From: Lycorma delicatula
Lineage: Eukaryota > Arthropoda > Insecta > Hemiptera > Fulgoridae
Direction: 5' to 3'
Assembly: GCF_047948215.1 (NCBI RefSeq)
Contig: NC_134465.1
Coordinates: 40,772,153-40,836,152, forward strand
DNA: 64,000 bases
Below are positions 21,553 to 32,604 of the stretch, piece after piece. The translations under genes were made by a program, and so were the position numbers. The notes under the pieces are model-generated. The model saw only the letters and a program-made list of their open reading frames with translations, searched no databases and had not been told where the DNA came from. Numbering within the stretch: the first letter of the stretch is position 1; each line of letters opens with the position of its first letter.

Positions 21553-22891
21553 CAGAGAGATTTTTTAGCCCTGTTACCCAATTTTAAATGTAATTTAAGA
21601 AAGAGAAATTTAGGTGGAATAAAAAAATGTATTTGTTACTTCCAAAAGAGATTTAATATAAAGCTATTACTTACATAATTGTTAAAGAATATGCTCAAAA
21701 TGCCCCCCACCACTTGCGGTTATACACGCACGGACTCTTTTCAGCATATTAGCAGAACCTTTCTAAGATTTACATTGGAAATATTCGTGATTAAGTCTGT
21801 AATATTGACTTTAAGTTCATCAATAGTGTGAGGATTGTTTTTGAAGGCCTTAATATAGCCCCGCAAAAAGTAGTCAAGAGATGTGAGGTCTGGGGACCTT
21901 GGAGGCCATTAGCCTTTGCTTATTATTCGATCGTCAAAGATCTCTTGCAGAAAATCCACGGTTTCTCGAGACGTGTGGTATGTAGCGCCGTCTTGCTAGA
22001 ACCAGCAATACTGTTCTTGAGGTTCCAGAAGGGACACAAATCGGCGCACAATATTCCTGGATACTTCACCATTTACTGTCTGTTCGAAGAATACGGGTCC
22101 GTCTATACGATGGCGAGATATCGCACACCGCACACCAATTTTTTCAGGATGCAAAGATTTATCTGGGTTAGGATTTTCAACCGCCCAAATTCGACAGTTT
22201 TGACTGTTCACATAACCGTCGAGATGGATCCAAGCTTCATCACTAAGGAACACTGTGTTTAAAAATTCGATACCGTTATCGTCTACGAGAGACCTAAACC
22301 GACGGCAATATTGCGATCGCTTGTTTAAATTTGGAGGCTGAAGCTCTTGGACTAATCGTACGCGATACGTATACAATTTCAATTTTTTAGCGGCTCTCTG
22401 AACACTCGAATATGACAAACCGACTTACGTGGAAGTTTTCGTAAACTTTTCCGTGGAGAATTGAGCGATCTTGTTTTCACATTTTCTAAAACGTCAATCT
22501 GTCATGAGAGTTGGCCGACCGCTACGTTTTCTGTCGCAATCACTACCTGTCTCTCAAAATCGGTTTGCTAGCCTAGAAATTGACTTTTTTTCTGGCGGAG
22601 GAACACCAAAAAATTTAATTTGAAATGATTCTTTTACACTCGCGTACGATTACGTAACAAAATATTGTTCAAGAATGAAACTTGTTGTTCTATGGTAAAA
22701 GACATTCTGTTCGTAACACGACTGGAAACGGCACAAACGTTTACACAGCTCAAGAAGAATCAACTCACACTGCCGTATCTATACAGGTTGAGTACCGCTA
22801 CCAACTTCGTGTCACAAAACAAAGTTTCCCTTTTTTTATAAAAAAATTACCAGACATTAATAATTGGGTAACAGGACTAAAAAATCACCTG
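21553..22891 (-). mobile_element. mariner-like element 3 with both TIRs
   Basis: About 1339 bp, bounded by TIRs of some 30 bp (left cagagagattttttagccct at 21553; inverted copy ending at 22891) and TA at 21551-21552 and 22892-22893. Contains a decayed - strand transposase gene. Confidence 0.9.
21682..22705 (-). pseudogene. mariner-like transposase (element 3), multiply broken
   Basis: Starts at a plausible ATG (22705, 'MSFTIEQQVSFLNNILLRNR'). Stops and shifts run through the DNA-binding part. An open block at 22418-21996 has 'NTVFLSDEAWIHLDGYVNSQ' (first Asp) up to 'LEPQEQYCWF'. After a stop come 'QDGATYHTSRETVDFLQEIF' (second Asp) and 'WPPRSPDLTSLDYF' (third Asp, 33 residues after the second by my count). 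It ends 'GGGHFEHIL' at 21682. All three catalytic Asp codons persist. Confidence 0.88.
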
Positions 22892-22893
22892 TA

Positions 22894-24090
22894 TATATTG
22901 AGATCACAAATACTCCACGTTATAATTCTTCAGATAAAAAACAACCATTTTACATTATTATGATATAATTACTTAAAATAAAACAATAACAAAATGTTTC
23001 GCCTTCAAAGTAAGGCTCTATCAAGTGCACCTTGATAAAACGTTGTCAAGTATTATCTATGTACTATTTGCATAGTGACTTATTTGGAATTTTAATATTT
23101 TGTTTTCCTCTTATTTTAATATCCAACCGAGAAGTTATCATTTATTATATATATGTAAAATGTTTAGTAGAAATATTTACGTTTCTTGCTATTGACTTCT
23201 TTTCATATGCACAGCATTTTTTATCGACCTAACCAAACTTTAAATAATTTAATCGATGTAAAGTTAAATAGTCGAAAAGAAATTATAAACTAAAACACAA
23301 TACATTCTACTTTTTTTTAAACGTCGATTTGAAAAGTCCGCGGCAGATTAAATACGTTTGTGACGTTTCCTTTCTTTCAGTTTGAAACAAAACAAAAAAA
23401 ATAATAATAATTTTATAAGAAAGTATCGCTTTTAATTTATCTTGTTCTACTTTTCTATATCTGTTATATATTTTATTTAAAAGGGTTTGTTCAAAATAAA
23501 AAAAAAATATTGTTGAACGAACTGTCTTTTGAAATTACCGCTTCAGTAATACGGTTGTCACGTGATAGATGGAATCGTGTTGAATTTATTTCATAAGGGT
23601 TTCATATTCTACCGTTAGATGGTGCTGTATGTCGGTTTCATTACTGTTCAAGTCTTATTATATTCTATATTCCGTACATAAAATAACAAACTTATCTTTA
23701 TTTATTTCTGTAAATTTAAAATAATACTTTCTACAAATTCGGGAAATTATTTTTTTTTAAATATTTCTTTTTGTAGATTTTTATTTAACCATCATTACTT
23801 AATAATTCGTATTATAAGTTTTTAGTATTTATAAATTTTATATTTTTAGTTTTTGCAAAATCGTGAAAATCGATAATGAAATTTGTTAAAGAGAATAAAG
23901 CACCTACATATAAAGTACAAATTGAACATTTTTACTCCAAGTATTGGCTTAAATAAGGAAAATTATTTGAAAAAAATTATGTGTCAAAACACGCGTAACA
24001 TAGATATCCTTTACGTCTTTGTGTTATATGCTAATCTTTTTACCTCAGTATATTAACATCCTTCATCAATTGTTTTGTCTTATTTTGCAG
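22894..24090. other. AT-rich, no gene
   Basis: Very AT-rich. Short open frames here are composition artefacts. No RNA gene or repeat family recognised. Confidence 0.5.
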
Positions 24091-24105
24091 TTTTTATTTT
24101 ATTTT

Positions 24106-24374
24106 CTAATCAACTTTTCCAATAATCATCTGGCCGGTCGGTTCATACGCCAGTCGTATAGTTTTACGTACCATACATTGAGAATGTGGACGAGATACTT
24201 TTTTCAGGACACTTATGTCGGTAACTAGATGGCTCTTCAATTTTTTGAGAAAAAGCTTATGTTGCAGGACAAAAAAATCATCGTTAGATAATTCGCTACT
24301 CATATCCGGTAAAAACACCTCGATTTCCCGTGAAATTGAAGCCGGAATTAGCGCGTACTGCCTTAAGGTTTCCT
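24106..24374 (-). CDS. possible terminal exon of an unrecognised gene
   Basis: An open - strand frame begins just after a possible AG splice acceptor (24375-24376) and runs about 89 codons to TAG at 24106. It reads 'ETLRQYALIPASISREIEVF', then 'LSNDDFFVLQHKLFLKKLKS', and ends 'MVRKTIRLAYEPTGQMIIGK' plus Val-Asp. The composition looks protein-like rather than low-complexity and matches no TE family I know. AATAAA occurs a few bases after the stop, but in such AT-rich DNA this means little. Upstream in frame a stop precedes the acceptor. A SINE lies 50 bp further upstream. I do not recognise a function. It could be a host exon, a pseudogene or chance. Confidence 0.3.
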
Positions 24375-24427
24375 CTAGGTAGGAATTTTAGTCCGATATT
24401 GTGATTACTTCAAACAGAGATGACACT

Positions 24428-24611
24428 TTTTTCTTTTTTTTTTTTTTTTGTTTAACCTCCGGGTCCACAGTTAAGCAATTCTTTCCGCAGAGGATGAGAT
24501 GAGTGTTTTGTAGCGTGTGTAAAAAATGCCATGCCTGACCGGGATTCGAACCCTGGAACTCCGGGGTGAAAGGCCGAGACGCTACCACTAGCGCCACAGA
24601 GGCCGGCGAAG
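24428..24611 (-). repeat. tRNA-derived SINE (family 2) with ~12-bp TSD
   Basis: On the - strand: head 'gcctctgtggcgctagtggt' with A box, B box 'gggttcgaatcccgg', then 'acacacgctacaaa', 'tcatcctctg', 'cccggaggttaaac' and poly(A). TSDs agagatgacact (24416-24427) and agagatgatact (24612-24623) differ at one base. The 3' tail resembles that of SINE family 1 although the head is a different tRNA-like sequence. Confidence 0.9.
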
Positions 24612-25034
24612 AGAGATGATACTACTAGTAATTTTTCACCGTCTACCACTTCTTATCTTTGATTCTTTCTATCACGTTATCGGTTCTGTGCGCGTAGGTC
24701 TTTTCTCGCTAGTTCCAATCCCATTTAGGATTCTGCGACCTGTAAGTCCAATAAATTTATGGGAATCTGCCTGGTTAAGTTTTGGTGTCATTTGATGGAG
24801 AGCTGTCTGTGGGCCGACTGAAAAACTAATTCCCTTTTCGGTTTCCAAACAATTAGACAAAGTACAATATAACTTAACGGGTGACTTGTATTATTATGTC
24901 GTAAAAAAAAATCGGGAAGAGAATGTACCGTATTAGAAAGAATCATCAGTATTTTCTTTGGTATTTTTATCGGTATTAAAGTAGAAAAAATACTGTTTTT
25001 CAGGAAATTTTCGGAAAAGTAAAATGTAGGCAAC

Positions 25035-25175
25035 TATAAAAAAATCTGACAACACAGTTGCAATACTTTCCCGTCAGTTTCCCACGTTCCGGGAAAGTCC
25101 TACAACTGTGATATCGTTTTGATTGACGGCTTACGCACATATACACATACAACTTAATTTAAAATAATTAGCACT
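25035..25175 (-). repeat. family R end fragment with internal palindrome
   Basis: Contains 'cgggaaagtcctacaactgt' (compare 'ttgtaggactttccc' at 18697) and 'cggcttacgcacatatacac', matching the end of family R. The terminal ~21 bp also occurs inverted just before it (from 25046, 'cacagttgcaatactttccc'), giving a stem with about 17 of 21 pairs. Confidence 0.6.
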
Positions 25176-25399
25176 CAATAATGTTTTATGCGTAATCTTG
25201 AAGCAACAATTAAGTTTTACTTTATAGTTCGTTCTCGATCAGGTAACAGCTTCGTTTGTGTATTGCACAGGCCAAGATGTTATGAGACCGGGCTTAAGTA
25301 CTATGGCGTCGCAGCAAGAAAAAGTAGTATGTGTACCCGTTTCCAGAAACATAATCAATCACTGTCGTACAAAACGTTATACGTAATATATATATATAT

Positions 25400-26365
25400 A
25401 TTATACGCAATGTAACATCGTGAAAATTATCCGAGTAACAAAAGCACACTTAAGTGATTCGAACAGTTTTTGGAAACCGGAAGCGTTTTAAAAGGATACT
25501 CATCCAGTAAGCCTAAAACGAATACCGAAAATACAGAAAAAATTCGACTTTCTTTCCGAGGAAGTCCAAAAAGTTCAGTTCGTAGTTTTAGTCTTCCGAT
25601 AAACATTCCTAAAAGCGCTGTCTATAAAAATTAATCGATTGAAACTGTACTTGGTTCACCTCATCGATGAAATTAAACCTAACGATAAACCACAAAGAGT
25701 TCAATTTGTAACAAACATGTTAGATTTCATTTCTGTTGACGAAACTACCTGCAGCGCGTTTTATTATCTAATAAAACAAACTTTTACGTTCACGCAGTCG
25801 TGAATCGCCATAATTGTTGAGTTCATAGCTCAGTAAATCCATATGAATCGGAGGAATTCGTATGCAACAAGGCGAAAGTGAATTGTCTGGTGTGGTGGTA
25901 TCGTGCGTAATCGAATGTTTAGGCAGTATTTTTCTCCACGAGCAGACTACTACGGGATTAGTGTACTCAGACATGTTAGTTGAGATCACTTATATTTCCG
26001 CAGATTGAAAATATCGAAAGTCTAATTTTCCAACAGGCCCTCGAGCTTCTCCAGTTTACTCAGAAGTTGTACGGATTGCGCCTAACGACAGATTCCCAGA
26101 AGGCCGGATAGCACAGAACTTTCCGTCGCTCGGCCATCGTGAAGTCCCGGTCGGAAACCGATAGATTTCTTCTTTTAGAGCTAAGTAAAAGACATCGTAT
26201 ACCGAGAAAAAATTCAGTCACTCGACCGTCTGCTCCAAAGAGTAGCAGTAGCCGTGGAAGCGTATACAGGAGCCTTTATGCATTTTCGCAGAGTGTGGAA
26301 AGAGGTGGATTATCGGTTTGACTTCTGCAGGAGTGTAAATGATGATATTGAGTTACATAAGAAGG
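25400..26365 (+). pseudogene. mariner-like transposase (element 6), decayed
   Basis: Read across frames on the + strand it follows one mariner-like transposase family: 'LETGSVLKGYSSSKPKT', 'TEKIRLSFRGSPKSSVRS' (DNA-binding part), then around 25730-25960 'VDETTCSAFY' and a decayed 'VWCGGIVRNRMF', and finally 'KDIVYREKIQSLDRLLQRVA' and the C-terminus 'RVWKEVDYRFDFCRSVNDD', stopping at about 26365. Many stops and shifts. TIRs are not obvious. The order is complete, so this was once a whole gene. Confidence 0.75.
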
Positions 26366-26369
26366 TAAA

Positions 26370-27200
26370 ATAAAATTTAGATTTTGTTCTGTACTTTCAT
26401 GTCATAAAACACATTTATTTGTAATTCTAAATGTAATAAAGTACATTTAATTTAAATCCGCAGAGTTCTTTTTCAGATACCAGATATACCCTTTCGTATA
26501 TATAATATTACTCACCAGTCTGTCCCCCTCATCGCTCGGTTATGAATTTTTTTTTGAGAAATTTCAGTGTACGATTCGGATATGTATGAAGTAATGTTCG
26601 TTTTTAAAAAAAATTAATTTAATAATACTTTTTAATAAACGTAATTTTATAATATTGATTGTCGGTTTTCAAAACGAGTTTAGTTGAGTTATTTAACCGT
26701 TGCTCTCTACCGTCGCTGTTTTAATATTGATTTTCACCAAGAATGCGGTTGTACTGCCCTACATATCGCCGCCAGTAGAACACCGATTTAATAATAATAA
26801 TACTAGTAAATGAAGCTAGCTTTAACCTATAATGGTCGGTAACCCCCTTCGTTCGAGTTATAACTGACTCCCCATTCCACTCACCGTATCTCCTCTCTCT
26901 CTTCATCGAGCGCTTCGGACCGACTTCCAATGTTTAGCTTTTATTTCAGTTAGGTGGAAGAAAATAAGACACAAAATGTAATGCAATTTTTATACTCTCA
27001 TCTCTCCTACTTTACAAGTGCCGTTTCTTCTTTTTTCTTTAATCCATTCATCTTCCTACCTATATCGAGTGAAACTCCTATCTGTACAAAAATATGTATA
27101 TATATTTAACTATTATTACAATTATCGAAATTATACTATAAATAATGATAAATTTGACTTTTTATTTGAATTTTATAGTAGAAATTTGTTATTGACATTA
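26370..27200. other. AT-rich, no gene
   Basis: No recognisable gene. At 26870-26935 there is a GC-richer stretch ('ttcatcgagcgcttcggacc') without coding or repeat matches in this window. Confidence 0.4.
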
Positions 27201-27204
27201 TATT

Positions 27205-27300
27205 AAAAGAACCGACCGGCATAAGGTTGCATAACTTTGCTGGCTTTGTCCTTGATAAATTTTTCTTTCAAATATGCCATAGGATTTTAAAATATTAATT
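27205..27300 (+). repeat. short dispersed repeat shared with 34477-34567
   Basis: Blocks 'gcataactt' and 'ccataggattttaaaatatt' plus 'aattacttaat' occur in the same order at 34477-34567. Function unknown. Confidence 0.5.
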
Positions 27301-27359
27301 ACTTAATTATATTACTCAAAATTTTGGGTAAAATTAATTTTACAATTGCGAAAAAGTTA

Positions 27360-29430
27360 AAAAAGCTGACAACAAAGTTGTAGGACTTTCCGTAAGCGAC
27401 TATAATAATTGCGGGTCGTTTCTGATGCACGGCTTACACACACAACTTAATTTAAAACATTTATCATTTTATCTAAATATAATATTTTTTCTTTTATTTA
27501 ATTCAATAATTCTAACTAAAGCGCGCGTACATACCGTATTTAATTTCTACGGTTGTGGCGGCACTAGCGGCGACGGTCGGCACTAAGTAAACTGGTGTGA
27601 TTTCACAACTTACATAGAACAAATTTGTTCGGTCGGCAAACCGGTGTAACCGCGAGGCTTAACGAACCAGGTAACGAATCGACCGGGTTTTCGTGACCAG
27701 CCGGACCGAGTTACTCTTTTACATTTAAATATTATTCATTTATTTAATTCTACCGCTCACCTGTGACGTCACAACATACAGACGACTTCAACAGAATATT
27801 TTTAGGGTAGAAGTATGATTTTGCGAACTTTTTTTTTTCAAATATTGTTACTTTTTAATGGTTAACAATTGTGCCTAAGAAGTATGTGACCTTAATTAGG
27901 CGAAATCTCGAGATACTGTTGGTGACGTTCCTCTACAGCCTCCACCCCCTTGCCCTTTAAGTTGAAATTTTAATGGTATCTGTTGGGTAAAGTTAAAAAA
28001 CAAAAAAACACACAGCTAGTATTTGCCAAAAGAAATTGGACTTTAATGAAGACAAATTAATATATGTTATAATTAGCATAACCTTAAAAACTACTTAATA
28101 TATCAGCTGAAATCAGCGTCTGAACAATGATAGTTAAATGAAAAAATACATGAATATACGCTTCTAAATACAGATTTTGGCCATATACATTTTTGACAAA
28201 GCCTGAAAGAGAACATGAAACACCTTAATTTTAATTATAACTTTGGAAAAATATAACATCAATAAACATAGTATGTCTGAAAAACTATTGCATTGCTGAC
28301 AAATGCTGTAATATTGAAAAATTAGGAATGAACAAATGCCATTAACTTAGAAAAACAAATTACCGTAAATCTTAATTGGCATTGGCCTTTCCTGATTTAT
28401 GAACCACAAACTTAACATTAAATAATGTAAAAATGTAATTCTAGTTTGACGTAGAAAAAGACACAATAATATTACAGTACAAAAGAGTTAATTACAATAT
28501 AATCACACTGAACTTAATTGAGCACATGAAATAGGTTGCCTTCTGTAAGTAACTTGTCGTGACTGTACTAAAGTGAAATTGAAACTTGAACGGTATAGGT
28601 ATGATGAACTGAATGTTCCACAAATTTGAATGATAACATAGTGGTTTAACGTAATAAGTAATGAAAAACTGAACTTGCCTGTAGCACACAAATATTAGCC
28701 AGAGATGAACTCGTGACTGGTAAAGATGAATACCTATGTAATCCTGGGCGTAGTCCGCACGGTGTATCAGGAATACAGAGGTGTGATGTGGTTTGGTGGT
28801 AGCATGATGCGTAGAATCTCAGATGTGTAGTGATGAGTTTGAGATTCTGCTTGAGTGAGGAATGTTACCACAAAGTTTGCAGGAGAGTATTGCCCTAGGC
28901 GACTGCAGTGGTGAGATGTTGGATTTACTCTGCCGAAAAGATGGCGAAAGAAAGCGGGGGTAACCAGCTCCAGGTAGTGGACAGGAGAGTGTGTGTATGT
29001 ATTAGTAAGGGGACGAAAAAATAACGGGTGAATGAAAAGGGTAGTCAGAAATAACTCGATAGAAGAATGGGCGCGGTCGCTAAGGATGACGGTGGGAGGG
29101 TCGAACACAAGAACAATAATAGAAACAGGTGGACTTTACAGACCCAGAAATACGAAACAAAGTGAGATTTAAACATTCCTTGTAACAAAACAACGGGATC
29201 CACCCTAGCTTGGAATTCGTAGAAAATAACGGAAAACTTTATGCCAGAATGGCGTAAACAGTATCAATGCCCCATACATAAAAGTAATCTGGCCGAGTTT
29301 GGTTAAAATCGATTTACTATTTGTAGAGATATAAGGTGATATAGAAACCGGTACCGAAACACACACGCTTTAGATAACACTATAACAGATCTGTAGCGCT
29401 ATCTAAACTGGAACGTAAAATATTAAGAGC
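27360..29430 (-). repeat. family R copy split by a solo LTR
   Basis: 27360-27980 matches 18150-18725 in inverted orientation, including the tRNA-like segment at about 27630-27715, 'gcgcgcgtacat', 'ctaccgctcacctgtgacgt' and the 'cccccttgccctttaagttg' block. The family then breaks at 27980 and resumes at 29261 ('gtatcaatgcccc', 'aagtaatctggccgag'). The 1280-bp insert between is described separately. Confidence 0.75.
27981..29260. mobile_element. solo LTR of an LTR retrotransposon (1280 bp)
   Basis: It begins TGTTGGG and ends TAAACA, giving TGTT..AACA inverted termini. A perfect 5-bp target duplication GTATC flanks it (27976-27980, 29261-29265). It interrupts a family R repeat exactly at that GTATC, and the repeat continues on the other side. 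No gag/pol is present and no second LTR is visible, so it is best read as a solo LTR left by LTR-LTR recombination. Family (BEL, Copia or Gypsy) cannot be told from the ends. Open frames on its - strand (29108-28767) are unlikely to be genes. Confidence 0.85.
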
Positions 29431-30427
29431 CTAGTTTAGATTCAATTTAACCTTTTTTAAGCAAATTACGTTTTTACCTTAATAATTGTACGCAGTACTA
29501 AACGTATATCTAAGAAGAAAATAAAAATTCTTAGTAAAACTTTTCCGTTTGCTTGCAGTAGCAACAGCTATAAAGTGAAAGTATACTGACCGGCCAAAAT
29601 TTTGGGGACCAGAGTTTTTGCATATGTTAACGTTTTAAGACTAACTTAATCCAAAAAATAAAAATAAAACACCTTAATCCAACACGTATTTTGATTAATA
29701 TCTTCGATCTAAAAAAGATAAATTCTTCGAAAACGGCTAAAAAAATTGTACTATACTTGGGGCTACTGATGACATTAAATTTTCAACAAAATTAAAAAAA
29801 AAGGAATCAGAGCGCTTAAAATAATTACTGACCTTTTTATTAATCCATCGGTGATGGATTAGCCATCAACATTTGCCAGTGTAGGCAAATGTTATAGGAG
29901 TAATTGTGGTTCAAATTCTCAATCGTAGCACATTGTTAATGCCGGATTTTAAAAAGCATAAATATTTAAGATGCAAAGCGTTTTACTTGAGATGCGTGAA
30001 GTGGTATTGACCCTGATAATAATACGGTGGAGGGGTATTACACCGCGATAGGATGTTGAAGGTAGCAAGCAGCCAGTTGAAAGTCCAGTAATCCATCCCT
30101 ATCCTATCTATGTCTTGATTGACATACTACATACTAAACGGAGTAACTGTAACCATAACAGTAATACCTCTTCAGAAGTACCATTAGTTAAATCATTTTT
30201 TAGGTATTCCTTTTTATTCAGATTATTTAACACGTCGTATACTAGATGTAATTATTTTATATATCATTATTAAGTTATTCAGCTAGTTTTAAATAAATCA
30301 TATGTAACTGTACCTTATTTTATTTCAATCATATATACGTACATTTTTATTTTATTCCATTGCGTATTATTGTAATATAATTTATTATTATCTTTTAGGG
30401 TACATGAGTTGATTTACTTCTTGATAT
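29431..30427. other. no gene; two short adjacent hairpins
   Basis: Contains perfect hairpins taatccatc/gatggatta (29841-29861) and catttgcc/ggcaaatg (29870-29891). Family R-like fragments around 29580-29645 are too eroded to annotate. No coding sequence recognised. Confidence 0.5.
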
Positions 30428-30512
30428 TACAGGAACTACGTACACGTAGTTCCTGTAACTAGATAAATGTCTTCCTGTAACAAGATATAGTCCTTCCAGT
30501 CTATATCTTGTT
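30428..30512. repeat. two consecutive strong hairpins
   Basis: First: arm tacaggaactacgt (30428-30441), 2-base spacer, perfect inverted arm to 30457. Second: arm aacaagatatag (30479-30490), 10-base loop, perfect inverted arm 30501-30512. They lie about 50 bp upstream of mariner-like element 4. Neither has adjacent coding sequence. Confidence 0.9.
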
Positions 30513-30738
30513 CTAAAAATAACTTGATTAATAAAGCATTATTATTAAATTACTAAATACAGATTGAGCAACATAAAACCGAACCCATAATGAAGCCGTT
30601 ACCCAACACTATTTATGAAAAACTCTAACACTGCTAGCGCGACTGGTGGATGTATATGTTACTACTGATTGTTGCTGCTGCCGTTTGTCAGGTGGGTACG
30701 TGCCAGTGCAGTATACTTTTTGTTGCAGTGTAGTATTG

Positions 30739-32109
30739 TGAATGCAGTTGTTTTGTGTAAAATACCTTATTCAATACAGCAGAGAATAGCTATAATTGAG
30801 GCTTATAATAATTCTGGATCGTTTGAAGAATCACGTCAAGTATTCGTAGAAAAATTTCCGAATGCCTTTATCCCAGCGAAGAGTAGCATACACGATTTAG
30901 TTAAAAAATTGCGTACAACAGGTTCGATCTCAAAGGCAAAAGGAAACGGACAATAAAACGGAAAACGTTCTGTTAGAACGGAAATGGAATAGGTTCTGTT
31001 AAGATTCCACAGGCCATTGCCGATAATCCACCGGGTTGGTCTAGTGGTTAACGCGTCTTCCCAAATGATTTTGAAGTCGAGAGTTACAGCGTTCAAGTCC
31101 TAGTAAAGCCAGTTATTTTTACACGGACTTAAATACTAGATCGTGGATACCGGTGTTCTTTGGTGGTTGGGTTTCAATTAACCACACATCTCAGGAATGG
31201 TCGAACTGAGAATGTACAAGACTATACACTTCATTTACACTCATACATATCATCCTCTGAAGTATTATCTAAACGGTAGTTACCGGAGGCTAAACAGGAA
31301 AAAGAAAGGCCATTGCCGATATTGAAAAGATAATTACTGCCGGTCCAAAAAAATCACAACTTAAGTTATCCAACAATTGGTGTTAAATACACATCTTGTC
31401 GTACAATTCTTCATGAATTAAAATTGAAACCGAACAACTGGAGACAGACAAATCGAAACGACTTGATTATTGCAACTGGCTTCTCGAAAACATTGTTGGT
31501 AGACAGATAGACCCGAAGTCGTATATCATGTCAGACGAGGCACGGTTTCAATTACCCGGCCATGTTAATTCGTAGAACACCAGGTATTGGATGACGAGGA
31601 ATCCTCACGAGACATTCGAACGTCCACTTCACGATGAGAAAATTGTTGGTATTTGGTGTGCAGTTTCCTATAATCGTATAGCAGGACCAATATTTTTTGA
31701 CCGGACTGCCAATGCACAAGATTACCTCACAATTTTCGAAGAATTCTATGCACAATTAATTGATAATGAAAAAATATACAGTTTCTTCCAACAAGACGGA
31801 GCAACGTGTCGTACATCAAACGTTTCACTGAATCCGCGTTCGTGCAGTTTTCACAAAGCTGTCGACAGAGGATGGTGGTCTCCACGTTCCCCAGAATTGT
31901 CTACTTGCGATTTTTTCCTTTGGAGCTACTTAAAGGAGAGAGTTTATACATATAAACCCCACATTGTTGATGAACTGAAAGTGTACATTCAAGAAGAAAT
32001 CAATAATGCAATTGACAACGACGTTTTGCGTCAGACTATTCTCAATATGATCAGTCAAGTACAAAAGTGCATCCTTTCCCAGAGTGGTAATTTTGAACAT
32101 CTTTTGTAA
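30739..32109 (+). pseudogene. mariner-like transposase (element 4), SINE-disrupted
   Basis: The N-terminal DNA-binding part at 30739-30956 ('IPYSIQQRIAIIEAYNNSGS', 'SIHDLVKKLRTTGSISKAKG') ends in a stop. The SINE follows (31026-31306 plus TSD), then a shifted middle, then 'MSDEARFQLPGHVNS' with a stop. The C-terminal open frame 31591-32109 has 'SFFQQDGATCRTSNVSLN', 'WWSPRSPELSTCDFFLWSYL' and 'LSQSGNFEHLL'. The third catalytic residue is Glu (SPEL) instead of the usual Asp. Dead because of the SINE, stops and shifts. Confidence 0.9.
31026..31306 (+). repeat. tRNA-derived SINE (family 1) inside mariner 4, 15-bp TSD
   Basis: Nearly full-length copy starting 'tccaccgggttggtctagtgg'. Its central palindrome is partly deleted ('cccaaatgattttgaagtcg'). 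Perfect TSD aggccattgccgata at 31011-31025 and 31307-31321. Insertion into the transposase gene postdates the mariner. Confidence 0.93.
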
Positions 32110-32254
32110 CAGTAAGGTAAATAAATGCAACATTTAAATTACGTTTTATGTTTTTCTTATTTAATTTATCGGTATCATTCATAAAATTTCATTCCAACAT
32201 AACCTACCGATTCTGCAGCGGTTACGTTATACGTTCGGTTTTATGTTGCTCAGT

Positions 32255-32600
32255 TTGTATAATTATTTCCTTTTTTCAAACATATTTCGCGTTTATTAAT
32301 ATAATTCTGTATGTGCGCTTTTAAATTAGGAGCATAGTATTTTCTTTTAATCTGTTGATACGTTCCACGATGATTCGTTTTTCCTACGTGGTAATTATTT
32401 ATTATTTCTTGTAATTCATAATTATTAACGATATCTAATAATTTACTATTACATTTAATTAATTGTAGTTGACTGCTTCTAAAATATTTGGCGGTAACAG
32501 TTGTAAATATTTCATAAAAATTCTCTTCAAAGTACAAACTATATTTTATATTTCGTATTAAGTATTCTTTAACAAAATCGATTAAATACGAATACAATTA
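32255..32600 (-). pseudogene. Gypsy-type integrase N-terminal fragment
   Basis: An open - strand frame of about 115 codons. Its end reads 'NYHVGKTNHRGTYQQIKRKY' then 'HIQNYINKREICLKKGN', the H2C2 zinc-binding domain at the N-terminus of Ty3/Gypsy integrases; one Cys of the pair appears replaced (KREIC for C..C). The preceding residues fit the linker from RNase H. No LTRs or other pol domains are adjacent. It abuts the right end of mariner-like element 4, which probably cut off the rest. Confidence 0.7.
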
Positions 32601-32604
32601 TTTT

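Larger units (their letters stand above)
30560..32257 (+). mobile_element. mariner-like element 4, interrupted by a SINE
   Basis: TIRs cagattgagcaacataaaac (starting 30560) and its inverted copy ending 32257, flanked by TA (30558-30559, 32258-32259). Without the SINE and its duplicated 15 bp the element is about 1.4 kb. Carries a + strand transposase pseudogene. Confidence 0.92.

Noticed and set aside
21828..22262. 144-codon + frame
   Set aside because: Antisense of the mariner 3 transposase.
24530..24607. Possible functional tRNA gene on the - strand
   Set aside because: Head of SINE family 2, with TSD and tail; not an independent tRNA.
28767..29108. 113-codon - frame
   Set aside because: Lies wholly inside the solo LTR and has no recognisable domain.
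30428..30457. microRNA precursor
   Set aside because: 14-bp stem with a 2-base loop is far too short for a pre-miRNA.
32255..32600. Complete Gypsy element or endogenous retrovirus
   Set aside because: Only the zinc-binding start of an integrase is present; no LTR, RT, protease or envelope nearby.
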